From NCBI GenBank assembly GCA_001898335.1, contig MKTS01000013.1, forward strand, positions 1 to 64,000: a DNA stretch of 64,000 nt. The letters run 5' to 3'. Position 1 is the stretch's first letter; every line of letters begins with the position of its first letter. The DNA is from Mucilaginibacter sp. 44-25. Its GTDB lineage: Bacteria > Bacteroidota > Bacteroidia > Sphingobacteriales > Sphingobacteriaceae. Position numbers and translations under genes: made by a program. The notes beneath the pieces were generated by a model. The model was given only the letters and a program-made list of their open reading frames with translations, was not told the origin of the DNA and searched no databases. Positions 8,107 to 18,470 of the stretch are shown piece after piece.

Positions 8107-10977
8107 TTATTTAGAGGGTAATCTACCTACTTGTTTTAAAGCATCTTTCAAATCATTAAGTATCATAGAAACTATTTGAGAGTCTTTTCCTTGAAGATGT
8201 CGACTTTCCCACAACTTTTGAAAAGCCTTTAAATAATTCTGACCTTTTAATATATGTCCTTCGTCCCCAACTATTCTAATCATATCTGCTGTACTACCCG
8301 ATCCGAATTTCGCCCCATCGCGATAAAGCTCTGAAACCAATGTTTTTAGTTCCTGGTCTTCAACAATATTCAACAGGTTAATCCGCGCAGTACCTAATAG
8401 TTTAGGGGCAGTTTTCAAAGCTGCAACACTCGTCTCGCCGGTTAATTCTTCGAATAGCAGCCCTAAACCTTCAATGAATTTGTAACCAAAGTAAATATTT
8501 TCAATTGTATAGTCCGCGTCAATTCTGTCATGATCATATAAAACCGTTCTTCCGTTTGAGAAAACATTATAAAAATGTGCGTTCATCAATACACGACCTA
8601 TTCTCCTAGGTATAATTATTCGAGGAAAGTTATATTTCTTTTTCTGTCTAGGTTTTTCACCCTGCGGCGCACCATTGTTTCCAAAACCTGTGAATTCTAA
8701 AGCCGCGTTGGCTGCTTCTTGCATTTTATTATTGCTCATAAACGCTGCAATTTCACTCGGATCATGTGTTACAAGCCCACCCGTCCCATCTTTTATAAAT
8801 ACACTCCACATCCCATCAGGATCTATTTTACTTATCGGATTATTTTCAACGTAATTATAAGGTGACCACCGCCGATTGACTTCAGACATAGGATCAATTA
8901 CGTTCCATCTGGCGATTATAGCATCGTAGAATCTTGCGCCATAATCGTATTCGGCAAGGTCTGATTGGTATTCTTTGTTATTGAATTTATACTTGTTATC
9001 AGGGGATGGGATCAAATTCGATGAATATTGCATCTCACGGCCAAATGGATAATAATCCGAAATCTGTACAATCTCATCATTTGACAAGACTCCGTTGTTA
9101 TTTTTGTCACCGTATACCGCTCTGACGTTTCCCAAATGGTCCTGCGCGGTATATTCATAAACATATGCGCCTGACGAAGGAAGTGCCCGACCTTCTTGCA
9201 TTTGTATCAGATCAATGATATTTCCACTGTATTCGATGCCACCGTCATAGAACCGATCTTCAGACGTGACGCTACCAGTGACAACTTTTCGCTCCAGCTT
9301 AACCCCGACGGCATCATAAACATAACTGATCGTTTTGCCTGCGGCATTTACTGTAGAGGGTAAATTTAATTCGTTATATAAAATATTCGTCAGCCCTTTC
9401 TTTGTGTCGCTTACCAGATTTCCATTAAAATTATAACTATAAGTGGTTGCCTGGCTTTCACTAACCGTTCCGTTATCTGTTATCGACATCAAACGATGAC
9501 TCCTATTGACACCATCCATATAATCATAGTTCATGTAGTTCAGGATCCCACCATTTCTTCGACGAAGCAGGGAGGTGATGTTACCTGCCTCATCATAAGA
9601 CGCATACTCGGTAAATTGACCGTCGCCTGAAGTTGTTCCCCGTCCATAAGCACCCGTCAGTCTGTTCAAAGGATCATACGTGTACGTGTAGCCTTTTTGC
9701 TCCTGCGGTACGTTACTTGCCAAAGCACCTGGGGTAACAGTCTGCCATTTAACAGCTGAGATATTTCCGTTATAATTTGGTGCCAGGGTGTAACCTGTAT
9801 TATTCTGCTCATAGTCCAGCTGCTCACTAAACACATCCAAAGTATTCGCATAATTAGGATCAATGGTACTTAACGGATCGTTGATCCTGCTCAACCAGCC
9901 CCGGCTGTTATATCTAAAATCAAAATGCTGCAAGAAAGAATTATTGGAAGGAGCAGCACTCATATCGGTGCTATGCTGGTGCTTTGTCTTTAGTTGCCCA
10001 AGCTCGTTGTATTCGCTCTTAGAAGCCGTTACTATTGCTCCCGTGTTTGTCGGTGATATAATTTGTTGTTTACTCGTTATCGGTCGATTACTGTGGTCAT
10101 AAACGATCCAATTATTGATGGTCAACTGAGGCGCGGCAGAAGACGGCTGGTAGTGTTTTCGTACGGTCTGCAAAGCCAATCCCTGGAAACTGTAGGTGCT
10201 TTCCTGCGTATCGTACTTGTTAGCAGCTACCACCCCGCCCTGATAATGCTGTGTGATCGCTTTGGAAACCTTTCCGTACTTGTCGTAATGCATGACGCTG
10301 AACAAGTAATTATCTGTACCCAGCACATTGGTTAAACTTGCTACGGGCAAGTTTTGCGGAAACTGTTCCAGGCTATCTATGGCAGTAGATGGTGGGGCGT
10401 AGATTGTGCTGTTGGGGTTAACGGCAGTATTGCTAAGGACATTGTAACTATCAAAATAATGAACCGTTAAAACCTTATTATTTGTTCCTGCGCTGATGTC
10501 CGGCCAGGTCAAATGGGTGTAACCGTAAAAGCTACTAGCATTTGTAAAGGTTTCGTATACATCCGTACTGGCATCAACGCTCGCTTGCAGTGCGCCGCGA
10601 CTTGCTGTTGTAGAATACTTACCGGTGATCACCACCCTTCCCAAGACATCATATTTGGTTACCAGCCAGATGTTGCTCAATCTTTGGTTCGCATCCTGGG
10701 CCATTACTAGTTGGTCGCGGCTATTGTACACCATGTACTGCCAGCCCTGGCCTGGGATTTTCTTTTCTGTCTGGCGGCCCAACCCGTCATAATGATACGC
10801 GTAGAAATAATTTAAAAATATCGCGTCTGTTTCAGAAAAACTTGTTGGTAACAGGTAAAACTTTGGGATAGCCAGTTCGTCTGAATTCACTCCAGGCTTC
10901 TTGTCCATCTGGAAAAACAGCGATCCATTTCTGGGTAATGATACGTTCGAGATTTTGCTCAAACGAGTCACCATCAC
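8107..10977 (-). CDS. RHS 3' fragment with polymorphic toxin tip (N-terminally truncated, fused into susD)
   Basis: From about residue 48 (FSETDAIFLNYFYAYHYDG) the frame is a typical RHS shell with many YD units (YDPLNRLTGA, YDYGARFYDAIIARWNVIDP) ending at KIDPDGMW near residue 720. The remaining ~232 residues are the variable tip. Its end (ELYRDGAKFGSGSTADMI, then a Lys/Leu-rich helix) resembles a module shared by many polymorphic toxins, but I cannot name the activity. The first ~45 codons are only an alternative frame of susD, and there is no DUF6443 head, signal peptide or start of its own. Expression would require initiation inside susD. It is best seen as a displaced 3' cassette with its immunity gene following at once. 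Confidence 0.75.
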   Translation of the reverse strand: MMVTRLSKISNVSLPRNGSLFFQMDKKPGVNSDELAIPKFYLLPTSFSETDAIFLNYFYAYHYDGLGRQTEKKIPGQGWQYMVYNSRDQLVMAQDANQRLSNIWLVTKYDVLGRVVITGKYSTTASRGALQASVDASTDVYETFTNASSFYGYTHLTWPDISAGTNNKVLTVHYFDSYNVLSNTAVNPNSTIYAPPSTAIDSLEQFPQNLPVASLTNVLGTDNYLFSVMHYDKYGKVSKAITQHYQGGVVAANKYDTQESTYSFQGLALQTVRKHYQPSSAAPQLTINNWIVYDHSNRPITSKQQIISPTNTGAIVTASKSEYNELGQLKTKHQHSTDMSAAPSNNSFLQHFDFRYNSRGWLSRINDPLSTIDPNYANTLDVFSEQLDYEQNNTGYTLAPNYNGNISAVKWQTVTPGALASNVPQEQKGYTYTYDPLNRLTGAYGRGTTSGDGQFTEYASYDEAGNITSLLRRRNGGILNYMNYDYMDGVNRSHRLMSITDNGTVSESQATTYSYNFNGNLVSDTKKGLTNILYNELNLPSTVNAAGKTISYVYDAVGVKLERKVVTGSVTSEDRFYDGGIEYSGNIIDLIQMQEGRALPSSGAYVYEYTAQDHLGNVRAVYGDKNNNGVLSNDEIVQISDYYPFGREMQYSSNLIPSPDNKYKFNNKEYQSDLAEYDYGARFYDAIIARWNVIDPMSEVNRRWSPYNYVENNPISKIDPDGMWSVFIKDGTGGLVTHDPSEIAAFMSNNKMQEAANAALEFTGFGNNGAPQGEKPRQKKKYNFPRIIIPRRIGRVLMNAHFYNVFSNGRTVLYDHDRIDADYTIENIYFGYKFIEGLGLLFEELTGETSVAALKTAPKLLGTARINLLNIVEDQELKTLVSELYRDGAKFGSGSTADMIRIVGDEGHILKGQNYLKAFQKLWESRHLQGKDSQIVSMILNDLKDALKQVGRLPSK

Positions 10978-12307
10978 TCCATTTGATCGTTATGTTGCTG
11001 GGGTTACTATTGAAACTGTTGCTACTGTTTACCGGGTCGGTATATGTAGTTGGCGTACTGGTAGCATCATTAAGATAAGCTGTCGCATCTCCTGCATTAC
11101 TTTGTGCGAATGATGCAGTAATCCCTTGGCTGTATAGACTGCCAGCGCTACCGCCGCCCATGTTCCAGCCCCTCAACGCCCCTTCTGCACGTAGGAAAAG
11201 AACCTCAGGATAGCTCATCCAGGGTAACGGCGTAGATGGACTAACATTGATTGTTGAGCACTTGATATACCCGTTACGATTAATATTGATACCTGTACGC
11301 ACCCCGTGGAAACCACCAAAGTCTGATGTTTTAAAGTATGATGCTAATCGGGGATCGTTATAACCCTTTAGGTAGCATTCCATCGTAGCACCCATTCTAA
11401 CATCACCAAAACTATTGGTAATCACTTCAAGCGGGTTATGGTAGTTATAATTTGTGTAGGTACCCAACGCAGCGTTATCTGCATTAGCTGTAAATACACC
11501 GTAAGAATCGTTAACCGCATCCTCCGCATTTTTCCTGGCCAAAGCAGCATCTGCATAAACAATACGCATGGCCATTCTGAGCCGGAGGGAATTTGCAAAT
11601 TTGATCCATTTGGAATAATCGCCCGCATAAACGGCATCATAATTAACCAGCGGCTTCCCTGACGGATTCTTAACGAGATAATCTTTTAGAACGGCCCTTG
11701 CTGAATCCAGTTCGTTGAAAAAGTTTTGATAGATCACCTGCTGACTATCATAGTTAATGGCCGAACCTGAGCTGCCTGCGCGAGTATATGGAAGTGGGCC
11801 GTACATGTCAGTAGCGCGTTGGAAAGCCGCTACTTTCAATATTTGGGCAAGCGCATAAACATCCGGGGCTTGTGTTCTTACCGTTTGCTGTATCGTTTTG
11901 TAAGCTGCGAACACACCTATGTAAGCACGGTCAAAATACGCACCGTACCAGCTTGGAATAAGATTATAAGTTGTATTGTTTGATCCGCCAAACCAGGTAC
12001 CTGTTGCTCCTTGCTGCCCTGAAAATATATCTCCTGCCAGATTTTGGGTGATCTGATACATTTCGTCACCAAAATTATTCGGCCCGTTGCCCTGGTTTGA
12101 AATAGGGAATACATTTTTTTCCATCTGAACGATAAAAACGCCGATGTACCGGTTATCAGCTTTAAGCATATCAGGGGTAACCTGAGTAGGATCTGTGTTT
12201 ATTGCATCAAAATTTTTGGTGCATGATGCAAGCAAGCTCACAGCAAGTATGCTACACGCCAGCATCGCTCTTTTGATGCTTAAGCGGTAATAAATATTTT
12301 TGATCAT
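10832..12307 (-). CDS. SusD/RagB-like nutrient-binding lipoprotein, C-terminally truncated
   Basis: ATG 12307. The lipoprotein signal ends LAVSLLASCTKNF with Cys as the predicted acylated residue. The body matches the SusD-like family that pairs with SusC (helical repeat region with YGPLPYTRAG and WIKFANSLRLRMAMRI). It lies 20 bases after the susC stop, in one operon, and would bind substrate at the cell surface and cap the SusC pore. The protein stops at EAWSEFRRTGYPKVLPV plus five residues; family members continue for some 40-60 residues beyond this motif. The DNA just past this point is RHS sequence in another frame. The truncation may impair capping. Confidence 0.88.
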   Translation of the reverse strand: MIKNIYYRLSIKRAMLACSILAVSLLASCTKNFDAINTDPTQVTPDMLKADNRYIGVFIVQMEKNVFPISNQGNGPNNFGDEMYQITQNLAGDIFSGQQGATGTWFGGSNNTTYNLIPSWYGAYFDRAYIGVFAAYKTIQQTVRTQAPDVYALAQILKVAAFQRATDMYGPLPYTRAGSSGSAINYDSQQVIYQNFFNELDSARAVLKDYLVKNPSGKPLVNYDAVYAGDYSKWIKFANSLRLRMAMRIVYADAALARKNAEDAVNDSYGVFTANADNAALGTYTNYNYHNPLEVITNSFGDVRMGATMECYLKGYNDPRLASYFKTSDFGGFHGVRTGININRNGYIKCSTINVSPSTPLPWMSYPEVLFLRAEGALRGWNMGGGSAGSLYSQGITASFAQSNAGDATAYLNDATSTPTTYTDPVNSSNSFNSNPSNITIKWSDGDSFEQNLERIITQKWIAVFPDGQEAWSEFRRTGYPKVLPVTNKFF

Positions 12308-12327
12308 TTACGTATGATTAATGGTAG

Positions 12328-15300
12328 TTAAAATTGTACAGATACGTTAAAACCTATGCTGCGGTAACTCGGCTGCCTGAACATATCAATACCTTGATAA
12401 TAAGTTCCGGTAGAGGCAGTCGATTCAGGATCGAACGGCGCTTTGTTGTAAAACATAAATAAGTTTTTACCGGTAAGGCCGACTGTGGCGCCTTTAAGCT
12501 TATTTCTAAAGAAAGCCGCTGGAAAATGATAGCTCAGTGTTGCCTCTCGCAAGCGAACGTTTGTCGCGCTATACACATAAGGTGCACCTATGCCTGTAGC
12601 GCCACCACCTACAACCGCATAATAGTCTTTCGCAGGAACAAGTCCACCATTGATCGGTACGCCACCGGCTTCACGAGCTTCAGCGGAAGCCTCAGAAACA
12701 CCATACCGATCCATCAGGGCCTGGGTTGCTGAAACGCCTATCCCACCAATGCGGGCGTCAACCAAAAAGGCGAGGCTAACACTTTTGTAAGTGAAGCTAT
12801 TGCGCATAGCGATATTATAACGAGGATCTGAAGATCCAGCGTAGATATTATAGTTGTTGTTGTCAGCGAAAACCTGTTTTGTGCGTGGATCAACAACAAT
12901 GAAACCATGCTCATCGGTCTTTAATCCATTCACATAAATATCACCAGCTGTACCCCCAACGGTCGGTCTTTGTTGATAGTTGCCTAAGGTTGCGGCTACT
13001 ACGGAATCAACGGGAACAAGATTACCCTGGGCATTTAGCTTTGTGTATAATGCTTTGATCTTATTTCTGTTGAAGGAAAAAACAACATTAGAGGTCCATT
13101 TTACCGGCCCAAGCAGGGTATTGACGCCTAAATTAACTTCCATACCCTTGTTATCTACCTGCCCCGCATTTACCCTTATCTTGCCTGAATTATTGTCACC
13201 TGCCACATCTGCCTGATAATCAAATATCTGATTATAGGTGGACGATTTGTAAGCGGTTACATCAAGTGTAATTGTATTATTAAAGAAGCGACCATTTATA
13301 CCGGCTTCATAAGATTTTGTACGTTCCGGTTGTAAAGTTCTGCTAACAAAAATTCCTTCGGTATTAACTGTGTAATTACTAAAAAGATAATTTGGGTTGG
13401 TAAGGTATGGGTCCGGAGGGGTACCGACTTCACTGTAAGATCCCCTGGCTTTTAAATAGGATAACGTACTGGAGCTGATGTTGAACAAATCAGTAATTAT
13501 GCCTGACAAACCTACAGATGGATAGAAAAGTGAGACATTTGTTGACCGGGACAAAGCTGAATTCCAATCATTTCGGCCTGTTACATCTAAAAACAAACTG
13601 CTTTTATAGGAGAACTGCGCGGTACCGTATATTGCCTGATTTTGAGAGCGATTAGGTGGAAGAGGAAATATCTTAGTTCTTGGGCTTTGTAGATCCACGT
13701 TGGAGGTGATGAAAAAATTGGGAATCGTTGCCAGGTCACCGCCAAAATAATTACCGGTTCTTTGCCGGTCATCGTAACTAGCGCCTAAGAAAGCATTCAC
13801 GCCAAAATCCTTAATTTTATGCGTCGCATTTACTAGCACATCGACATAATTTTGCGATTGGTTGGTGTTCGTAGATGCATAAAACCCATTAATACCCGCC
13901 AACGCTGAAACTGTTGAAGCGCTATTCTTAGATTCATTCACTACTTGTGTATTATCGTATTTTGCCCGTGACACGATATTTAGCCAATTGTTGATCGTAT
14001 ATTTAGCCGTTGCGTTGAGTAAGTACCGGCTGGTTTGATTCGTATTGATATCTCTGTTTACGATCCAATAGGGATTTTGCATCGCATAACCCTGATCGCC
14101 ATAAGGCCAAAATTGAGTTTTGAAATTCCGGGTAGCATCGTAACGCTCGTAAAGCTGGTATTTAGCGATATCCTCATCTCTTGGTAACAGATATGCACTT
14201 ACTAATGGATTGTTATACAAGCCTTGTGTGATGAGATTTTGGTCGTTCTGTTTAACGTACATCACACCCAAGTCCATTTGAAGCTTATCATTAAAAAAGT
14301 TGGCAGTGTTTCTTAAGGTTAAATTGAGCCTGTCAAGTTTATTGTTAGGAATAATCCCGTTGCCGTTTGTTTTTGCTGCAGAGATGTAGGTTTGATTTTT
14401 CTCAGTTCCGGTGGATAGGCTCACGCTGTTATCCAAATACATACCGGTTTGAAAAAAATCTTTTGGGTTATAAGTTGACGGCGTGGATAACTTAGTACCC
14501 CAGCTGTCAAATGCGCCCGGACTAGAAGCGCCATAACTATTCTGAAATTTCGGCAAAACGAATGGGCTGAAAAAGCTTGTACTACTTGATAAGCTGACAC
14601 TGGTTTTGTTAGCCGAACCCTTCTTCGTTGTGATTAGTATCACACCACCTGACGCATTACTCCCATATAAAGCCGAAGCTGCAGGCCCCGTTAAAACCGA
14701 AACTGATTCTATATCATCGGGATTAAGCTGAGAGATACCATCGTTACTGGCGTTAGCACCATCAAATACCCCGGGTATGCCGGTACCGGCACCATTGAAA
14801 TTAAAGAGCGGTACCCCGTCAACTACATAAAGAGCATTGTTTTTGCTATCGTTGAGGGACTTGGTTCCCCTTAAAACTACTCTGGCAGCGCCACCAATAC
14901 CGGTGGAACTGGTGTTAATTGTAGCACCTGCTACCTTACCGATCAAATTATTAACAAAATTTCCGTCGTTTTGCGCGTTAATATCAGTCCCTTTCAGTTC
15001 CTGCACATTATAAGTTAGCGCCTTGGTTGATCTTTTGATACCTAAAGCGGTAACAACGACTGCATTTAGTTCATTTTTGGCTTCACGCAGTATGATATTA
15101 ATTTGGCTTGTATCCTTAACTATGTATTCGGTTGTCTCAAAGCCGACATACGATACGATCAGCACATCGCCAACTGCGGCATCAAGGGTAAAGCTACCGT
15201 TGATATCAGTTACAGCGCCTTTCTGAGTATTCTTCACTTTTACTGTAACGCCAACAAGAGGCAATCCTTTTTCGTCAGTGATTGTACCCGCTATTTTTTG

Positions 15301-15705
15301 TTGTCGAGAATTTGCCTTGGGCGATTGGACTTCCGGTGCGAAATTTTCGTTTACACTTAAAACAATTGTCTTATTCTGAAGCTGATATTTTATTGGCTGG
15401 TCTTTAAAAATAAGATTCAAAACTTCAGGCAGTTCGGTGTTGGAAACACTAATTGATACTGGCTTGGATTGGTTGTAAACACTGCCACTTAAAATAAAGG
15501 AATAGCCAGTTTGCAAACTGATTTTTTTACAAACTTTTTTTAATGATGATCCTTTTTCAGTAAGGGTTATTTTTTGTGCCAACGAAGCAGCACTGACATG
15601 AATAAAAGATACGATCAGAATTAAAGTGGTCAATCTCATAATTAGCAGTACTTTGTTTACGCACCGATTGGGCAAAGCACATTTAGGCGTATAATTTTTA
15701 TACAT
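12328..15705 (-). CDS. SusC/RagA TonB-linked outer membrane transporter
   Basis: 1125 residues. After a signal peptide (LILIVSFIHVSAASLAQ) comes an STN domain (about residues 45-115), then a CarboxypepD_reg-like beta-sandwich (IAGTITDEKGLPLVGVTVKV), the plug with NALYVVDGVPL and SALYGSNASGGVILITTKKG, and a 22-strand barrel ending GFNVSVQF with a terminal Phe. The STN domain shows that it also signals across the envelope, consistent with the FecR gene 116 bases upstream. Substrate cannot be deduced. It forms an operon with the truncated SusD downstream. Confidence 0.95.
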   Translation of the reverse strand: MYKNYTPKCALPNRCVNKVLLIMRLTTLILIVSFIHVSAASLAQKITLTEKGSSLKKVCKKISLQTGYSFILSGSVYNQSKPVSISVSNTELPEVLNLIFKDQPIKYQLQNKTIVLSVNENFAPEVQSPKANSRQQKIAGTITDEKGLPLVGVTVKVKNTQKGAVTDINGSFTLDAAVGDVLIVSYVGFETTEYIVKDTSQINIILREAKNELNAVVVTALGIKRSTKALTYNVQELKGTDINAQNDGNFVNNLIGKVAGATINTSSTGIGGAARVVLRGTKSLNDSKNNALYVVDGVPLFNFNGAGTGIPGVFDGANASNDGISQLNPDDIESVSVLTGPAASALYGSNASGGVILITTKKGSANKTSVSLSSSTSFFSPFVLPKFQNSYGASSPGAFDSWGTKLSTPSTYNPKDFFQTGMYLDNSVSLSTGTEKNQTYISAAKTNGNGIIPNNKLDRLNLTLRNTANFFNDKLQMDLGVMYVKQNDQNLITQGLYNNPLVSAYLLPRDEDIAKYQLYERYDATRNFKTQFWPYGDQGYAMQNPYWIVNRDINTNQTSRYLLNATAKYTINNWLNIVSRAKYDNTQVVNESKNSASTVSALAGINGFYASTNTNQSQNYVDVLVNATHKIKDFGVNAFLGASYDDRQRTGNYFGGDLATIPNFFITSNVDLQSPRTKIFPLPPNRSQNQAIYGTAQFSYKSSLFLDVTGRNDWNSALSRSTNVSLFYPSVGLSGIITDLFNISSSTLSYLKARGSYSEVGTPPDPYLTNPNYLFSNYTVNTEGIFVSRTLQPERTKSYEAGINGRFFNNTITLDVTAYKSSTYNQIFDYQADVAGDNNSGKIRVNAGQVDNKGMEVNLGVNTLLGPVKWTSNVVFSFNRNKIKALYTKLNAQGNLVPVDSVVAATLGNYQQRPTVGGTAGDIYVNGLKTDEHGFIVVDPRTKQVFADNNNYNIYAGSSDPRYNIAMRNSFTYKSVSLAFLVDARIGGIGVSATQALMDRYGVSEASAEAREAGGVPINGGLVPAKDYYAVVGGGATGIGAPYVYSATNVRLREATLSYHFPAAFFRNKLKGATVGLTGKNLFMFYNKAPFDPESTASTGTYYQGIDMFRQPSYRSIGFNVSVQF

Positions 15706-15821
15706 TTGTATAACTGGTTTAAAAGTTAATAGGAATAGGAAATTGTTAGCGTAATCCAGTTACGGCTATTGGTGTTCCAGCACTAATAGCTTTTTTTTTG
15801 GAGTTACGACCTTGGAATAAG

Positions 15822-16979
15822 TTATCCTTTGATCATAATCCTCCTTCCGTTAGTAGAAATGTGAATTTTGGGAGATTTAATCAAGTTCAGGACTTGGTTC
15901 AGGTTTAAATATTTCGACACTCTTCCTGTGAATAACTCCGCCGGGACTTTGCCTTCAAAGATTACATCAACGTCGTACCATCTGGCTAATTCGCGCATAA
16001 CCGTCTCTATATCAGCATCCGTAAATTCGAAATAACCCTCCTTCCAGGCAACAGCTTCTTCAGCGTCGACATTGGTGACGGTTAAATCCGAATGCGAGAC
16101 GAGCGCTTGCTGACCAGGTTTAAGTATTTTATTTTTACCATTAGCTACAATTTTTACTGAGCCCTGTAGTAACGTTGTCTTCATCTGGGGTTCATTGATG
16201 TAAGAATTTATATTGAAGTGCGTACCCAATACTTCGACGGTCTGACCGTTAGAGATAACTTTAAATGGTTTCGAAGCATTATGGGCAACTTCAAAATAAG
16301 CTTCACCAGCCACCTTAACAACTCGTTCATTTCCCACGAAAGACGTCGGGTATATTATATCTGAGGCCGCGTTCAACCAAACTTTAGTACCATCCGAGAG
16401 TGTCAGCTGATATTCACCACCACTCAAAGTGGACATTTTATTATATTCCACTTTGTTGGATGGCGTTGCCCCGGTGTTATATGATACTTGATTGTTCCCG
16501 CTTTTAGTAACGACGGTGTTACCTTGATTTGCCAAAACACCATCCTTTACATTATTCAGAAGAATCTGTCTTCCATTAGCCAAAGTAAGCGTAGCGTTGT
16601 GGCCGCCTGGCTGTACGGTAAAAGAAACTTTTTCATTCGACGGAACAGGCTGATCCGATTTTGGCAACAAATGGTACAGCCCTATGCTCATCACGACCAA
16701 AAGAATGGCTGCAACCGACCCATACCGCACCCAAGTACCTAGCGTCCTTTTCGGTGAAGAACGATGTTCGTCCTTAATCCTTAAAAGTATGTTTTGAAAA
16801 ATCCTTTGCTTAGCCGCTGCTTTTTCAAACTGCGACAGGCCATCTGAATATTTTTTTAAAGAGTGAGGCTGGTCATACCAACGGTCAATTTCTTTAATTT
16901 CGTCTTGGGTCGCTTCTCCGGTCTTAAGTTTCGAGATAAGCCTCAATATGTATTCATTATATTGTTTATCCTCGCTCAT
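15822..16979 (-). CDS. FecR-family anti-sigma regulator
   Basis: The ATG at 16979 is chosen; the frame extends to a GTG at 17021 that would add 14 unlikely residues. The N-terminal ~85 residues are the cytoplasmic sigma-binding part (EYILRLISKLKTGEATQDEI). A TM helix follows (YGSVAAILLVVMSIGLYHLL), then the periplasmic FecR domain (GGEYQLTLSDGTKVWLNAAS and VAGEAYFEVAHNASKPFKV) and the C-terminal DUF4974-type domain (FEFTDADIETVMRELARWYD). It would pass a signal from the STN domain of the SusC downstream to an ECF sigma factor. No sigma gene lies next to it, which is unusual; the nearest same-strand candidate is at 26354-26956. Confidence 0.93.
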   Translation of the reverse strand: MSEDKQYNEYILRLISKLKTGEATQDEIKEIDRWYDQPHSLKKYSDGLSQFEKAAAKQRIFQNILLRIKDEHRSSPKRTLGTWVRYGSVAAILLVVMSIGLYHLLPKSDQPVPSNEKVSFTVQPGGHNATLTLANGRQILLNNVKDGVLANQGNTVVTKSGNNQVSYNTGATPSNKVEYNKMSTLSGGEYQLTLSDGTKVWLNAASDIIYPTSFVGNERVVKVAGEAYFEVAHNASKPFKVISNGQTVEVLGTHFNINSYINEPQMKTTLLQGSVKIVANGKNKILKPGQQALVSHSDLTVTNVDAEEAVAWKEGYFEFTDADIETVMRELARWYDVDVIFEGKVPAELFTGRVSKYLNLNQVLNLIKSPKIHISTNGRRIMIKG

Positions 16980-17777
16980 ATAATTGTATTCGAATGAAAC
17001 GACACAAAGTTCTACACTCACTAGAAATAAATTCTAATTAACTTACAAAACACTGATATTCAGTTTATTAATTTCAACTAAGTCATCCAGATCAGTCCGA
17101 ATCGGAAATAGATTTACAATTAAATATGAACAGATCAGACTGCTTGACAAACTACTTATCGAGAAATACCGTCGTTTTTAGATATACTTTTTTACACTAC
17201 AGAAAGAAATACGGAATTTTTGAGCATCACTTATACCTAATGATGCTTGAAAAACTATTGGCAATAATGACCTGACGCTTTGACAGAAGCCTGCAACAAT
17301 TTGCATGATGCCCTTCTATGACCTTTTCGTACGTGATTTGTCTTCGGGAAAATAATTTTAGTTAAGGCCACCTCTACCAGCTTAGGTCTGAGTTTAAAGC
17401 GTCATGGTTAGAAATACGAACGTAATCTCGCTTTTAGATCAGTTATTAATTAAGCTTTGTATCAAAACTCCGAAGAAATCTGATCTTGTCTTGAATATAG
17501 ATTCAAGAACATTTATTCGACCTTCTCGTTACCTGTACTCCAGAAAAATGAATTATAGAAACATTTAGCACTACAGTTACTGAAAATGGTTCTTTGGCAG
17601 CGCATCCACTTATTATTGCTGCCTAATTAAATAGAAACATCCACTGGCAGTTCCAACAAGATTTACTAAACATTATAAACCTGCATTTGAAGCGAAATAA
17701 ACCTTCGCTAACTTCCTGCTGCCAAGCGCAGAAGCAGATAAGTGAAAATATTTATTATAAGACATATCGATTTGTTA
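16980..17777. other. Intergenic region upstream of fecR (about 800 bp), no gene recognised
   Basis: No coding sequence is convincing on either strand. On the minus strand this should hold the fecR promoter and the end of the response regulator transcript. Two motifs related to ones upstream of the isolated sigma gene lie here: ATCAGTCCGAATC at 17091-17103 and CTTAGGTCTGA at 17381-17391. An ECF sigma gene would normally occupy this place; I searched the frames by eye for remains of one and saw none. Confidence 0.5.
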
Positions 17778-18470
17778 TTAACATACCAGCAGTTTGTAAC
17801 CAATGCCCCGTAGCGTGAGAATCTGAATTCCAGTTTCATTTTTAATTAATTTTCGAAGATGGGCAATAAAAACGTCCATACTTCTGGTACTGTAATAACT
17901 GTCGTCGTTCCAAATATTCATTAGCGCAGACTGTCTGGTCAATACATCATTTGCAGATTCAATCAGCATTTTTAATAATAAACATTCCTTAAACGTAAGT
18001 GAAGTCCGCCCAGTAGAGGTTGTTAATATCTGTTTAACAACATCTAAGCTACATTTACCAAACTTGAGTTCGGATATTGCCGGTTCGACGTCTTTGTGAT
18101 GAATACGGCTTCGTCTTATCAAGACTGATACCCTTGCCAACAATTCATCCATATGAAAGGGTTTTTTAAGATAGTCATCACCGCCACTTGCAAACCCTTT
18201 TAAAACATCCGTTGTTAAAGCTTTAGCGCTCAAAAACAGAATTGGTACTTTATGATCAACTACTCGGATTTCCTCTGCTAACTGATAACCGTCCTTTGAA
18301 GGCAACATAATATCCAATAGACAAATGTCGGGATGATAGTTTTTGAAAATATTCAGTGCCAGTTTGCCATCAGTAACGATTTGAACATCGTAGCCGGAAG
18401 CAATTAATCCATCACTTACTATTCGCGCTAAGAACGGCTCATCCTCTATATATAATATTTTACGACTCAT
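17778..18470 (-). CDS. OmpR/PhoB-family response regulator
   Basis: 230 residues. The receiver domain has acidic residues in KILYIEDEPFLA, the phospho-acceptor Asp in PDICLLDIMLPSKDGYQ (about residue 53) and the Lys in YLKKPFHMDELLARV. A winged-helix domain occupies the C-terminal ~95 residues (TSLTFKECLLLKMLIESAND, and SMDVFIAHLRKLI ending LRGIGYKLLV). The gene overlaps the end of the histidine kinase gene by 11 bases, so the pair is co-translated. OmpR-type regulators bind phased direct repeats, and such repeats are found just upstream of the divergent outer-membrane receptor gene. Confidence 0.95.
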   Translation of the reverse strand: MSRKILYIEDEPFLARIVSDGLIASGYDVQIVTDGKLALNIFKNYHPDICLLDIMLPSKDGYQLAEEIRVVDHKVPILFLSAKALTTDVLKGFASGGDDYLKKPFHMDELLARVSVLIRRSRIHHKDVEPAISELKFGKCSLDVVKQILTTSTGRTSLTFKECLLLKMLIESANDVLTRQSALMNIWNDDSYYSTRSMDVFIAHLRKLIKNETGIQILTLRGIGYKLLVC

